From: Bathynomus jamesi | Lineage: Eukaryota; Arthropoda; Malacostraca; Isopoda; Cirolanidae | NCBI GenBank assembly: GCA_023014485.1 | Contig: JAJOZX010012048.1 | Coordinates: 17,501 to 81,500, forward strand | Reading direction: 5' to 3' | DNA length: 64,000 nucleotides | Shown: piece by piece, positions 1-10,639 of the stretch | Layout: the number at the start of each line of letters is the position of its first letter | Position numbering within the stretch: position 1 is the first letter of the stretch | Notes under the pieces: generated by a model | Seen by the model: only the letters and a program-made list of their open reading frames with translations | What the model was told of the DNA's origin: nothing | Databases searched by the model: none | Made by a program: the position numbers and the translations under genes

Positions 1-50
1 TGGTGTTGCCTATCCCCCATTACAATTTGTACAGAAAGTTTTCAAACACC

Positions 51-54
<4 letters not shown>
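1..54. mobile_element. Terminal fragment of a mariner-like element
   Basis: The window opens with a short stretch ending CACCCTGTA directly before a TA run. ACCCTGTA next to TA is how mariner inverted repeats end; compare the complete mariner at 6631-7841, which also ends CACCCTG before TA. The rest of the element, if present, lies outside the window. Only the last bases support the call. Confidence 0.35.

Positions 55-95
<41 letters not shown>
53..95. repeat. (TA)n microsatellite
   Basis: An uninterrupted TA dinucleotide run between the mariner end and the SINE head. Confidence 0.95.
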
Positions 96-97
<2 letters not shown>

Positions 98-104
98 AGT
101 ATAT

Positions 105-345
105 GCGCCTCGGTGGTGTAGTGGTTAGCGTTGCTGACTACGAATCCATCGGCCCCGGGATCGAGACCCGCTAACGGCAGCCGGCGCGCACCAAAACCCA
201 GCTGTTCATCCTTCCACACAATAAAAGAAATTGGTTGGTAAATAAATGGGTAGCTTAGTGTAGGCTATGTTGGAGTGACAAGTTTGACCTTCGTCAGAAT
301 GAACAATTCGGGCGGAAGCAAAACCAGGGTTAAACCCAGGTGTGT
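105..345 (+). mobile_element. tRNA-derived SINE
   Basis: The head has internal RNA polymerase III promoter boxes: an A-box-like GTGTAGTGGTTAGC near 116-129 and a B box GGGATCGAGACCC near 157-169, folding as a T arm with a 7-base loop. A tRNA-unrelated body follows to about 335, ending in (GT)n and (TA)n runs that look like the microsatellite tail of a SINE. It is not a functional tRNA gene: the sequence after the T arm does not close a normal acceptor stem. The partner LINE cannot be named from here. Confidence 0.75.
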
Positions 346-350
346 GTGTG

Positions 351-388
<38 letters not shown>

Positions 389-933
389 GAATACACAGCC
401 CTAATGTGTATTCCGTAAAAGTTATCTCGGGACCATTGCGAGTTGTATCATTCATTTATAAATTTTATATATACTGTATATGAGAGGGGGGGATAGGGGC
501 CAGCTATTACTGCTCGTTTATTACCCAATTTGAATGATGTTTGAGACTCAAATGTCATTTACTTTAGTAAAATTAAATAACATTAAAAATATATATTTTA
601 TAACTGATAATTATTATTTTTTAACGATTTCAATGTGATTTTTTCTTTATTTCCAAAAGGAATAACTTCAAGTTTTAAGTTTTTTCTCTGTTGTACGTTA
701 TTTTAAAAAGATGCTGACTTTATTTCTGTTTAATTCCCGGGTTAATTACTGAAATTAAGTGTTCTACATGTTGAATTTCCATTAGTGAAGGTTAGTAAAC
801 AAAACAAACTGTCGTTATTTCTTTATTTAAACAGTCGCGAGAGATAAATAACTCCATCTTATGAATTTCTGTTCACTGAAATGCTAACTTAGTAGAAATA
901 ACGCTTGTCGTAATTTGAAAATAAAATTTAATT
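346..933. other. AT-rich non-coding DNA
   Basis: After a (TA)n run at 358-385 there is AT-rich DNA without a credible reading frame. The part from 472 belongs to the IR1 arm and has its partner at about 31060-31490 and 32280-32307. I recognise no element in it. Confidence 0.6.
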
Positions 934-939
934 CTCTCT

Positions 940-979
<40 letters not shown>

Positions 980-980
980 A
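934..980. repeat. (TC)n microsatellite
   Basis: A CT run with one CCT interruption. The partner in the right arm is (GA)n flanking an extra segment at about 30160-31060. Confidence 0.95.
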
Positions 981-1019
981 CGAAACAGTGCGTAGAGGTG
1001 GAAAAGAAAGCCCAGAAGC

Positions 1020-1556
1020 TGTTGGGTTAATTTCATTCCAAAGGTGAATGTTGCGTATATCTACGCAACGACCTAACTTGCTCTCGTATTCCCGAACGGC
1101 TTAATTGTCAATCTCAAAGTAAATACATCTGCGCTGTCCATCTTTCTCCTAAATCTACTGACTATCCAAAACTTTGACGAACTCTGTTCCGAAGTGGAGT
1201 ACATTCTATCCCACTCTAATTTCGCTGAAATTTTAATTTTAGGAAATTTCAATGTTCACCACCACCACCTCTGGCCTAGAACAGATTGTACAGCACCCTA
1301 CTCGTATCCTCGATCGCCTTGGAGATAGGCCAGCATTCTGGATTTATTTCTCACTACTCATCCTTCTTACTCTGTGAAACTTTTTTCTCCGTTGGAATCC
1401 TTTGACCACAATCTTATATCTGTTTCCGGTATTATCGCTCCTGTTCAGCCTTTAGATCCTCCCAAAATAAGTAAAGTTTTTCTAGTGAAAACTTTTTTCC
1501 AAGTAGATGAGGCGAGCGTCGTGTATTGGTTTTTAATAAGAAATTTAATGACATGA
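1020..1556 (+). pseudogene. LINE endonuclease (APE) domain fragment
   Basis: Broken frames on the plus strand encode the apurinic-like endonuclease of a non-LTR retrotransposon, the domain that nicks target DNA before reverse transcription. Around 1222-1270 the frame reads ILILGNFNVHHHHLW, matching the GDFNxHHxxW motif with its catalytic Asp replaced by Asn. Downstream, ILDLFLTTHPSYSV (about 1338-1379) and SFDHNLISVSG (1398-1430) match the DLFLT and SDHNLISVS motifs, the latter holding the catalytic DH. Stops and frameshifts separate the pieces, and no reverse transcriptase follows. This style of endonuclease is very common in decapod crustacean LINEs. The same fragment lies inverted at 29585-30110. 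Confidence 0.75.
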
Positions 1557-1819
1557 TTAAATTGTATGAAATTAAGATATATAAAATGTAATTATTCGAA
1601 ATCACTAATAGCAACCGTTAGAAAGAGAGAGAGAGAAAGAGAGAGAGAGAGAGGTTGGAAATTCTGTAGCCTGGAGGCATATACCCCGGGCAGTCTCGAA
1701 CTCGGTGGGATATAAGAGCGTTTTTTCCTAAGATGCAATTGTGATTTTAAATTTAATTAACTAATTAATTTTTCGAATTAATTAGCGGTACATTTCTACT
1801 AAAACTCTCACTTTCAGTT

Positions 1820-1884
<65 letters not shown>

Positions 1885-1887
1885 GTA
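1820..1887. repeat. (TA)n microsatellite hit by different elements in the two arms
   Basis: A long TA run with a few TG steps. In this arm the Tc1 element inserted at its right edge; in the other arm the matching run is occupied by Penelope-like elements (27060-29254). Confidence 0.95.
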
Positions 1888-1889
1888 TA

Positions 1890-3283
1890 CTGGTCAAAAA
1901 AAAAACGCAATTAGCTTGCATATGGTGTAAAATTTAAGTTGTTAGTGGTATTATCACAGTTTCAAGATTATGGTTAAATGTTTGTTCAAATCTTTAAGCC
2001 ACTTAGTGCATGTTTTTAAACCTGACTAATCCCGGCTAAGACGCCATTTTGTTACAAACAATAAACAGAGATTAAATTGAATGTATTCTTTATGAAGGCA
2101 TGCATTTTTTCTTTGACTTCACAGAATACACACTGCCCGTTGAGAAAACCAAACTTTTTCCCGCGATTGAGGCATGCCACGACTCTCAGAGGTCAACAGA
2201 GGTCGTGCCTTGGGCATGTTGGATGCAGGCATTTCTGCTGTCCAAGTTGCACAACGAATGCATGTGCATCCCAGCACAATCTCTAGGCTTGTTAGACGGT
2301 ACAATGCCACAGGAAGTGTTCGGGACCTGCCAAGACGTGGGCAACCTCGTGTGACGACCCAACGCCAGGATCGCCACATTGTACTGCAGCACCTGCGTCA
2401 TCGGCAGCGGAATGCTCGTTAGACAGCCAGAGAGACACCTGGTATCCACAACAACAGAATTAGTGACCAGACCGTCAGAAACCGACTCCGTAATGCAGGA
2501 CTCCGATCCCGCAGACCTTACAGAGGTCCTTTTCTCACTGATGCAAGAAGGCAACGACGCCTGCAATGGGCCTATCAGCACCGTGACTGGACACAAAGAA
2601 TGTGGAACCAAGTCCTCTTTTCTGACGAGTCTCGCTTCAGACTGTCCAATTCTGATGGCCGTGTCAGGGTATACAGACGACCAGGGGAGCGATACTCAGA
2701 TGCTGCAGTAGTGGAGCATGACAGATGGGGAGGACCAAGTGTCATGGTTTGGGCAGGAATTGCCTTTGCTTCAAGAACTGAGCTGGTGATTGTTGATGGC
2801 GCTCTGACTGCCCAGCGCTACAGAGATGAGATTCTTCACCCTCATGTTCTTCCATTCATGAGGCAACATCCAGAATTGGTGCTCCTGCAACAGGACAATG
2901 CCAGACCTCATGCAGCCAGGATAGTGCAGGCGTACCTGCAGGGACAACAGGTGCAGACCTTACCATGGCCAGCCTTCAGCCCAGACGTGTCACCAATAGA
3001 GCACGCATGGGATGAACTTGAACGGCGAGTTCGCAGACGTCAGCATCAGCCGCAGAACATCAGGGAACTGACCAATGCAATTATTGAAGAGTGGAGGGCC
3101 ATCCCTGTTGCTTTCCTGCAGAGACTGTTGAGGTCGATGAGGGCCAGACTCCAAGCCTGCATTGTGGCTAGGGGTGGCCATACGCGTTATTGACTGTTTG
3201 TTATGTTAAAGAATCATTTACTATATACTGAGTCCTCATGTTTATTAATAAATCTCAAAAATTGCGTTTCTTTTTTTGACCAG
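1890..3283 (+). mobile_element. Complete Tc1-family DNA transposon
   Basis: Both ends are present: CTGGTCAAAAA at the left and its inverse TTTTTGACCAG at the right, each next to a TA that is the target duplication (1888-1889 and 3284-3285). The body holds one transposase gene. At 1394 bp it has the usual size of an autonomous Tc1. It is absent from the matching place in the right IR1 arm, so it jumped in after the arms were duplicated. Confidence 0.93.
2174..3193 (+). pseudogene. Tc1-family transposase with a single premature stop
   Basis: About 340 codons in one frame, broken only by a TAG at 2420-2422. The N-terminus has paired helix-turn-helix DNA-binding motifs (AQRMHVHPSTISRLVRRY, then a linker GSVRDLPRRGQPR). 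The catalytic core has the DD34E triad: Asp in FSDESRF (about 2618), Asp in QQDNARPHAA (about 2895) and Glu in SPDVSPIEHAWDEL (about 2999). The start MPRLSEVNRGRAL is the usual one for the family. The enzyme cuts and pastes the element at TA. One nonsense codon and otherwise intact motifs mean recent inactivation, or a read error at this base. Confidence 0.92.
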
Positions 3284-3345
3284 TATATGTATGTAATATA
3301 TACACACACAGGGTAGATAGAGATAGCTTTTTCGAAATATCTTAA

Positions 3346-3537
3346 TATAATAGGACTAGAAATAACGGGTGTAAGTTGACAAGTAGAAGGTTCGAGACAG
3401 CAGTTGGCAAAAACTTTTTTACGCATAGAATAGTAAATAGCTGGAATAGTTTGCCGGTAGAAGTAATTAGTAGCACGTCTATAAACATGTTTAAAAATCG
3501 ATTAGACGCATATGTTGATAGATTGGGTATAGTTTAA
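3346..3537 (+). pseudogene. C-terminal fragment of a LINE reverse transcriptase
   Basis: The plus strand encodes the end of a CR1/jockey-like ORF2 protein: FFTHRIVNSWNSLPVEVI, then STSINMFKNRLDAY, then a TAA at about 3535. The pattern R-I-x-N-x-W-N-x-L-P-x-x-V ... F-K-x-R-L-D is the conserved C-terminus of these LINEs, beyond the thumb domain. Everything upstream of it is missing: only microsatellite DNA separates it from the Tc1 insertion. The sequence after the stop to about 4440 is probably the LINE 3' untranslated region. The inverted copy is at 26818-27010. Confidence 0.75.
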
Positions 3538-3625
3538 GGTAGTAAAATTAAGGCTTTGTGGGGATAGATCCCACAGCTCAACACAAGTGTTGTGGGATAT
3601 AGGGAGGCAGCGTCTTGGGTTAGGG

Positions 3626-3800
3626 CAGTGGTTCCCAACCGGTTTTGGCTTATGGCCCCCCTTAGGAACCTTATTTTTTCCCGTGGCCCCCATAAGCATT
3701 ATTTTCAGTAGGTAATATGCAGATTTAACTCTATTTTACAAAATAACATTTTCCTGTGGCCCCCTTCAAATGTGTCATGGCCCCCGGTTGGGAAACACTG
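3626..3800. mobile_element. 175-bp non-autonomous hAT element
   Basis: The ends are CAGTGGTTCCCAACCGG and its near-inverse CCGGTTGGGAAACACTG. The flanks are an 8-bp direct duplication GGTTAGGG (3618-3625 and 3801-3808), diagnostic of hAT. The right IR1 arm near 26734 shows the empty site with a single GGTTAGGG, so this is a post-duplication insertion. No coding capacity. Confidence 0.93.
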
Positions 3801-3808
3801 GGTTAGGG

Positions 3809-4821
3809 GATACTCTCTGTCCTTACACACCCCATTTAAAGTGATTCCTCTGCTGAGCGGTGCCCCCCATAGTACTGTGAGGTATTGAAAAACTCATGAT
3901 CTTCACTTGCCCCACAAACACCTTTAAATGGGAGACCCAAGATGGGTGCACACACATTTCTACATTACTGAACAGTCTTTACAGCCACACCTACATTTTT
4001 CCTCCTAAGTGTATATATTGTAATGTATATGGTTGTAAATTTTGACTTCGTCCACAATCGATATGGACCGTGACTTATTTTTCGTGACAAGGTACTAGTA
4101 TTGATGGATACCGTAATGAAATTGACTGGATTCTTTGGATCTGATATATTGCGTGTCGGTTATAAATAGATATAGAGTGTAACATATTTGTGGATAGTAG
4201 TCTATTATGACTTGATCCTCTGGATCCAGAGATTCTATCTTTAGTTTTAAATCGATAATTAATTAGTTTTGCTAAATTGGTCGTTGCCAATGTACAGGAA
4301 GTTGTTACATAAATTTCTTATGTTCTTGTGGTTCGGAACCCACGTAAAATTGTAGGTCCCCTCCGCCACCACGGAGGACATACACAATTACGAACACAGT
4401 TAGGTAGACCAGCCATGATGAGTGGATCATAGGGTCTTTGTTGGTCTGAAACATTATAACATTATAACTCTGGTCTTATAGGAAAATTTATTTTAAATTA
4501 AATTTACAAAAGTAATACATCAGAACTGAAGCAGATGTTCAAATTGATGTGTTATTTTGGGACCCTTTCTTTTTTTTTGCAAGTAGAATAACGCAGTCGT
4601 TAATGTGGAAACGAGTTTCAATCGTGAGGAAAAGGCCTCTGCTTTTTCCCAAAACAAGATTTCAATTTGAACATGTGTTTTAGTTTTAATGAATTACTTT
4701 GTAATACATTAGAACAAAAGTTCTGCCTCTTTGGGGTATTGCTAGAATATATTCTATGTAGTATTAACTTAACTCCAAGTTTTCTGTTTTGTTTACAGTG
4801 TCAAGGCCTTAAAATTTACAA
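3809..4821. other. Non-coding arm DNA, probable LINE 3' region and mariner A leader
   Basis: No credible gene. The first part continues from the LINE C-terminus and is likely its 3' untranslated region. From about 4450 it is leader sequence of mariner A; I could not find a clean inverted repeat for that element. It contains a short inverted GTCCTCCGTGG/CCTCCGCC-type GC patch near 4358-4382 in otherwise AT-rich DNA. Confidence 0.45.
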
Positions 4822-5915
4822 ATGGCAGAACAACATACAGCACTGTACACTCCCCAAGAAAAGGTGGAATTAGTTCTCCTACGTGTTGAGGGTCTCAGTC
4901 AGGATGGCGGCTGCAGAACTTCACGACAGACATCCAGAAGAACAACCACCTGTTCAGCGAACTGTCGGACGTCTCCTTAAAAAACTAGAAGAAACGGGAA
5001 GCGTAGAAGACAGAAAGAGAAGTGGTTGGCCGCAATCAAACACAAGTGGGGGAAATGTCAGAAAGTGTACTAGCAAGAGTAATGGAGAGTCTAAAACGTT
5101 CAAGTAGGAAAGTTGCGCAAGAATGGAACATTTCGCATCAAAGTTCTTGGAATACTTAACAGGAACCTAGTTTCATCCATACAAAGTCACCTTTGTTCGG
5201 GAACTGCAGGAAACGATTGCGACAGAATACTCTAATTCTGCGAATGGTTTCAAACAACACGTGCCACAAAGCCTACCTAACCACAATCCATTTTCTTCAG
5301 TGATGAAGCTTCGTTCCACCTTAATGGAAACGTCAAACGACATAACTGTGTGTATTGGGAAGATGAAAATCCACATCATGCAATTGAAGGACATTTCCAA
5401 ACAAATCATAAGCTAAACGTCTGGTGAGGCATTCATGATTTCAAAGAAATAGGACCAATATTCATCGATGGGAATGTGACTGGAAACTCTTATTTGACCC
5501 TGCTACAGGACACAATAGATCCATATCTTGATAATTTAAGCTTGCTGAAACGAATAAACTTCTACTTTCAGCATGATGGTGCTCCACCACACTTCGCTAC
5601 AAATGTTCGGAATTGGTTGAACGAAAACATACGTCATAGGTGGATGGGTAGAAGAGGTTTGATTGAATGGCACAACGACGTTCCTCGGATTGGCTTCACT
5701 CGACTTCTTTTTGTGGGGTTACCTCAAGAATAGTGTATGAAAATCATCCAAGAACACTTGAACAATTAAGGAATATCGGTACTCTATGCAGCAACATTAC
5801 TACAGACACTATTGCAAATGTGTACAAGAGCTTACGTACTCGCATTAGATTGCATGGGGTAGCCAGACATTCAAAAACTATACGCACGAGGTTGTGGAAA
5901 ATCGAAAATAAATGA
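4822..5915 (+). pseudogene. Mariner-family transposase relic (mariner A)
   Basis: Starting at ATG 4822 (MAEQHTALYTPQEKVELVLL), several frameshifted pieces together span a whole mariner transposase. They are an N-terminal helix-turn-helix with TVGRLLKKLEETGSVEDRKRSG (about 4955-5030), a central SDEASFHLNGN (first catalytic Asp, about 5298) and QHDGAPPHFATNVRNWLNE (second Asp, about 5571-5625). A shifted frame then has SLDFFLWGYL (about 5698-5727) in place of the normal SPDLTPLDFF block. At least four indels break it, so it is dead. A matching copy lies inverted at 24629-25715 and shares most but not all of the indels, so decay started before the arms were duplicated and continued after. Confidence 0.85.
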
Positions 5916-6628
5916 AACATTACAAGAAAGTGTATTAAGACTAGTGATTTATAAACAAATGAATAAATAATAAAATAAATAAATCACAAATGAAACAAAA
6001 TACAAGATTTAATTTGAAATTTTAATAATAATTCTAAAATAAATATTAAAAGTTGACTCGTACACTTTTGGGTATTGTATAATTACCAGTTACTGTATAT
6101 AAAAACCAATATGCAATATTTAATACCAATATGAAGGTCAAAGTTAATCACAATATTTCACGTTCTCACATATTGCTATTAATGCTGTAATAAGAACTGT
6201 CTTGGGATAAGGTACGCACCAACCGTTATTGTGAGAATGTTTTGCTTATTAAAGTATGCATGTTCGTATGAAATGGTAAAATTGAGACTTAGAAATTCTC
6301 AGTACAATAATATAAGTGAAAAGGTGTTATCCGGAAACCGGTCGCGATTTTTTTTAAATATACGCACATGTGTATAATGCGTATGCCTAGTTACGTCACT
6401 GACACCATTATCATTCTTAACAATGACTAACTAAATACGAGAAGAATATTTTGTACAGTAAAAACAATTTCAGGTATCTAAAATTATATTAAAATCTGTC
6501 ACTAAACTTGCCTTATGAATTTCTGTTCTCAGAAAGCATAATTGTCAGGCAAAATACGGCATAAATTGATGCCACCACCGTCCGTCAAAAAACAGCAAAT
6601 GTGTGATGAGACCATTCGTTGTACGTAA
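5916..6628 (-). repeat. Repeat X, left IR1 copy
   Basis: AT-rich non-coding repeat present at least three more times: inverted at 23910-24628, at 39330-39752, and at 59354-59613 plus 61962-62115. It includes the blocks CCGGAAACCGGTCGCGA, ATGCGTATGCCTAGTTACG and AACGGTTATTGTGAGAA. No coding capacity is seen. It provides empty sites showing exactly where the pogo, mariner B and 59614-61961 elements inserted. Confidence 0.75.
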
Positions 6629-6630
6629 TA

Positions 6631-7841
6631 CAGGGTGTACATAAAGTCAGGATCTATTTTTGTGAAATAATTATTTTTTCTATTTTTCTTTTCAGAAGCC
6701 CTTAGAATGAATACAGAAGAGCGTGTGGCAATAGTAATTTGGCGAATCGAGGGAAGAAATACAATGACATCAGAGAGAAGTTTAGAAGGAGATTTCATAA
6801 GCCGGGGCCAATAGACAAGACAATACGAAAATTGGTGAACAAATTTAAACGAACGGGATCTGTAAATGATGAAGCAAGATCAGGACGACCGTGTATGTCA
6901 GATCTTACCGTGAATGCGGTACGCGGAATTATCACTGAGGAGCCACGTACGTCCGTTCGTGCTGCATCACACAGACTCGGCCTCCCGACGTCATCTGTGC
7001 ACAAAATTCTGAAAGTTAATTTGCAGAAGAAAAGCTATCATTTGCAGGTTTTACATGATTTACATGAGGAAGATTTCCCTCGACGAAGTGCTGTGTGTTG
7101 ATCTCGAACAAATCTGGAGTGATAATTTAATGGACAACATTCTCTTTAGCGATGAAGCCACTTTCCATACGTGTGGAAAAGTAAATCGCCATAACTGTCG
7201 AATTTGGGCAGATGAAAGACCGAATGATTTCGTCCAAAATTGGGAAAGAGACTCACCTAAAGTTAATGTCTGGATGGGTTTAACAAAATCTAAGGTTTAT
7301 GGTCCTTTTTTCTTTGCTGAAGCTACAGTTACGGGGCTTATTTATCTGGACATGTTGCAGCAATTCCTTGAACCTCAGCTGATTGGGGATATGATTGTTA
7401 GTACCGTCGTCTATCAACATAATGGTGCTCCTTGTCACTATGCCAAAATTGTTCAGGATTATCTAAATGGACGTTTTCCAAATCGCTGGATCGGACGCGG
7501 AAGCAACAGACCTTGGCCAGCGAGATGACCAGATTTAACCCCTTTAGATTTCTTTGCATGGGGCTTTATCGAGTCGCACGTCTATCAGACGAAGATTACG
7601 AGTCTTGAAAACTTACGTACACGTATACGAACTGCTGCAGATAACATAACCCCGCAAATGCTCCAGAATGTGTTTAGAAATGCTGCGGAACGATTTGAGC
7701 TGTGCAGGGATACTGATGGGCGTCACGTCGAATCCTACTCTTAATTATTTAAGAAATGTTACCACTTTATCATTTTATGATTGAATTCCATATAATTTCA
7801 AGTGCTTCACAAAAATAAATCCTGACTTTATGTACACCCTG
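6631..7841 (+). mobile_element. Complete mariner-family element (mariner B)
   Basis: The ends are CAGGGTGTACATAAAGTCAG and its inverse, with TA duplications at 6629-6630 and 7842-7843. The unoccupied target (TTAGCAAATATTACGTAC) survives at about 39421-39438, which proves the boundaries. At 1211 bp it has full mariner length. The IR1 inner breakpoint lies within it: only 6631-7332 is repeated in the other arm. Confidence 0.93.
6707..7744 (+). pseudogene. Mariner B transposase, inactive
   Basis: From ATG 6707 (MNTEERVAIVIWRIEG) the gene runs to HVESYS and a TAA at 7742-7744, about 345 codons. One base is missing near 6754 relative to the right-arm copy, and another shift is near 7085. A TGA interrupts the PDLTPLDFFAWG block at about 7526. 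The DNA-binding half has KTIRKLVNKFKRTGSVNDEA and SVRAASHRLGLPTSSVHKIL. The first catalytic Asp is in FSDEATFH (about 7148). The second block reads QHNGAPCHYA (about 7420), so the catalytic Asp is Asn. It could not have been active even without the frameshifts. Confidence 0.88.
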
Positions 7842-8629
7842 TATTTGCTAAGTAATTCTTTTTACCTAGTCCCGAATTAAACGAAATAAAACTTCAGATA
7901 AAATAAAACTTCGTATTTCGTTAAGAGGAAGTGGAGCAAAGGCTACTTAGCTTTTTCTATAATCTAAACTTAAAAAAGTTTAGTTAAATTTTCGCTAGAT
8001 TCTGACGAATCGAATAAATTGGCTTAAACTCTGACGTATATTAAGTTTTAATCACTTTTTCACTAATCGGATGCATGAAGCGTACCCACGAAAGCTAGAC
8101 TGTTTGCATGTGAGTGTAGTTTACGTGGCCTACCTGTCAAGCATCATATATCAAGCGACATTTAGCATTTTCAACACCGGCTGTTTACTGTCATGTGGCG
8201 GTGTCAGACTTTCGAGCTAAAAAATACACATCAAACTAAATGTTTATTTTAATGTGAATTAAATTTTAATTATTAACTTACAAAGTTATAGATTACTCTT
8301 GGAAAATAACTGTTAAATTATTAGTTGAACATTGATAGTAAATTCCGTTCCTAATGAATTCGTTCAAAACGAATATGTATTCCGTTCATACAGTTCTAAT
8401 TGAAAACTTAAAATTTGACGACATATTTGAGCATTTGCGATTCTGTCTTGCGGCTAACGCAGGGTACATGCTGACCACATCCCATTATTCTTTGTTTCCC
8501 TCATCTAAGTTTACAACGTAACAACTTTACAGTCCTAAAAAGTATTTATTTTTTTGGAGTATCAATTTTCACGACGTTCAACCAATTCTGCGTTTCATTA
8601 ATTTTTGTAGATGTTTTTTCCCCAATATA
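7842..8629. other. Non-coding spacer DNA
   Basis: The first ~60 bases continue repeat X (compare the reverse complement of about 39370-39425). The rest is AT-rich with no recognisable gene or element up to the palindromic miniature element. Confidence 0.5.
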
Positions 8630-8984
8630 CAGGGTGGTGAAGAAGTCGCGCACCATAGGAATTTTCAGTGTTAGCTATTTTTCTTTTAGGCAAGGGATGG
8701 CTGCGAAATTAACAATAGGCGAGAGGGTGAGCTTGGTTTTAATGTATGGAATACCAGGCACTACAAATCGATGAATCGGAACAGAATTTACACTCTGTAC
8801 TGATGAATCGGTATAGAATTTAAATTCTGTGTCGATTCATCGATCTGTAGTACCTGGTATTCCATACTTTAAAACCAAGCTCACCCTCTCGTCTGTTAAT
8901 TTCGCAGCCATTCCTTACCTAAAAGAGAAAATAATCTCGTCAACACTGAAAATTCTTATGGTGCGCGACTTTTCCGCCACCCTG
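8630..8984. mobile_element. Palindromic miniature mariner
   Basis: The ends are CAGGGTGG and CCACCCTG with TA duplications at 8628-8629 and 8985-8986. The two halves (about 170 bp each) are inverted copies of one another. Each half begins a mariner gene: after the inverted repeat comes ATGGCTGCGAAATTAACAAT, reading MAAKLTIGERVSLVLMYG, the start of a mariner transposase, and then it folds back. It is therefore two 5' ends of one mariner joined head to head, a foldback miniature. A relative with the same fold lies at 62927-63165. Confidence 0.9.
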
Positions 8985-9895
8985 TATTCTTTCTCAAGTT
9001 TATTTCCTTCCCAAAAGTCCTAAAATTTTACCATAGTCACCTCATCTGGGCCTCTCAATCGTCATTCTGGGGCAAAGGTCCTTAAAGGTTTGCCACTTGT
9101 ACTCCTTATTGGATATTCCCTATACACGCTCCTTCCACTTAAAAGTTTAGATTTCCATACTGCTGCACGCTATGTCATAGACGGACCATTATGTCATAAA
9201 CTCATAGGTGCATAACGAAAAGACCCCTCCCTAAAATAGATTACTCTAAACTGTCTATTTCCGCCCGCCGAAGTTATATAGCTTCGAACAGCGTCTTTTC
9301 CTTTGTTCTTGCTGCCCAGCTTGCCCTTGTGACACCGATGGCCGATTCTTGTTTTTAAGTTTGCCATCAAACAAGACCACTTCTGTGAAACATTATGGCC
9401 TTGTTCTCGCCCGTCTTGCCGTTAAGTTTGTCCTAAAGTGAAGCCGCCCCCTTGAAACTTTGTGAAACTAGCGTGACGTTACTTTGCCCATAAAAATATT
9501 ATTTCTCTAAGTAACACTTAGCAACAATTCCCTGGTTCAGAATTTTAACTTATAGTGAAAAAACCCCACCTTATTATGAAATTTATCAAGAAATTATTGC
9601 AAGATAATTCCGATCCCTTTTACTGAACGTGTTTTTTACCTCGTATTCTCTGTATCTTTATAACTATTTTTGCGTAATAAAGAAAAAGGTGAAAAAGAGG
9701 CTTCCACTTTATATCACCAAACTGTTCAATTTTATACCATTTTACTACGAGAACTATTCTACTTCATTGCAATTAGTTTGTTGTTCCTTATTTATCACTT
9801 CGATGGATTTAATTTAAGTAAACATTAAGAAACCAGCAGTGTTTTGTTTTAACCTGAATTATACGCATCAGAAAGAAAGATGAGTTAAGCATGAA
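8985..9895. other. No recognisable feature
   Basis: AT-rich DNA with moderately GC patches near 9050-9450. The reading frames are short and I recognise no protein, repeat or element end in it. Confidence 0.5.
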
Positions 9896-10333
9896 CAGGA
9901 AAATCCCATTTCTCGACGTGAAAATACAAGACGACGGCGATTGCTACACGACCAGCATATAAAAACAACGCACTTCGTATCATTACAGGATGTGCTCAAT
10001 CAACACCAATAGAATACCTGCACACAGAAACAAAAATACTGAAAGGTAACATTTAGATACGAGGGGAACACAATTCATGGCAGCAGCGACAATTAACCCA
10101 CAACACCCTTGCCACTACATGTACAATCATGCCCCAACACCTCGCACCATTAAGGTAACACCAGAGAGACATTATAACCAAATACTCCATTCCATACCTC
10201 GCCCCACAGACATCACACAGTATAGAAAACACATACACACACACCTAACCCATAAAGCACTGACACGACTCGGTCCGAATGCGGTCCTAGGTGCGAAGCC
10301 ACCCATTGACAGGTCAGAGACCAACCTGAGCAG
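9896..10333 (+). pseudogene. Jockey-like LINE C-terminal fragment
   Basis: Around 9966-10040 the plus strand reads ALRIITGCAQSTPIEYLHTE, the conserved LR-TGC-xST-x-LH-ET block that follows the reverse transcriptase in jockey-like LINEs. It continues in shifted frames (RHYNQILHSIPRP near 10160) to about 10330, where the conserved LSRSDRVNLARF tail begins. Directly upstream, at 9896-9962, IPFLDVKIQDDGDCYTTS resembles the FLDV motif of a Penelope-like reverse transcriptase, so two retroelements may be joined here. Stops and frameshifts throughout. Confidence 0.65.
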
Positions 10334-10615
10334 ATCGGATCGAGTTAACTTAGCACGATTCTGATGTGGACATCACCCCAACTTACAGACATATAAACAC
10401 AGACTGGACAACTGCATAGACGACACTTGCCACCTGTGCCAGGACACACCACAAACAATTGAACACATTATGACAGACTGTACCGCTCTAGCACAACATA
10501 GAACACAACACAACATCACTAGTGCGCTGAACCTCTGGTCCACTCCAGAGAGGACGATCGGTTACCTGCGTGCCGCCGGCTTGCTCGATCAGGGTGGGCT
10601 GATCGGCTAACCAAC
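10334..10615 (+). pseudogene. LINE ORF2 extreme C-terminus (unit 1)
   Basis: The sequence reads CGHHPNLQTYKHRLDNCIDD, then TCHLCQDTPQTIEHIMTDC and TIGYLRAAGLLDQGGLIG with a stop. The C-x2-C-x-H-x-C knuckle after GHHP is the standard last module of jockey/R1-like LINE proteins. An opal codon interrupts it after LARF (about 10363). Followed by (CAA)n-like sequence. Confidence 0.75.
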
Positions 10616-10639
10616 AACAACAACCTACGGACAGAGGAA

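Larger units (their letters stand above)
472..7332 (+). repeat. IR1 left arm of a giant inverted duplication
   Basis: The reverse complement of this segment reappears at 23262-32307 with only scattered mismatches by eye. Several reading frames are identical in the two arms, for example 1374-1556 (+) and 29585-29767 (-). Order in the left arm: AT-rich DNA, (TC)n, LINE endonuclease fragment, (TA)n, Tc1 insertion, LINE C-terminal fragment with 3' region, mariner A, repeat X and the first 700 bp of mariner B. Insertions private to this arm are the Tc1 (1890-3283) and the small hAT (3626-3800). The outer limit is at TACTGTATATGAG (472); the inner limit falls inside mariner B near 7332. Confidence 0.9.

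Noticed and set aside
105..190. A tRNA gene
   Set aside because: A and B boxes are present but the acceptor stem does not close and a SINE body with microsatellite tail follows.
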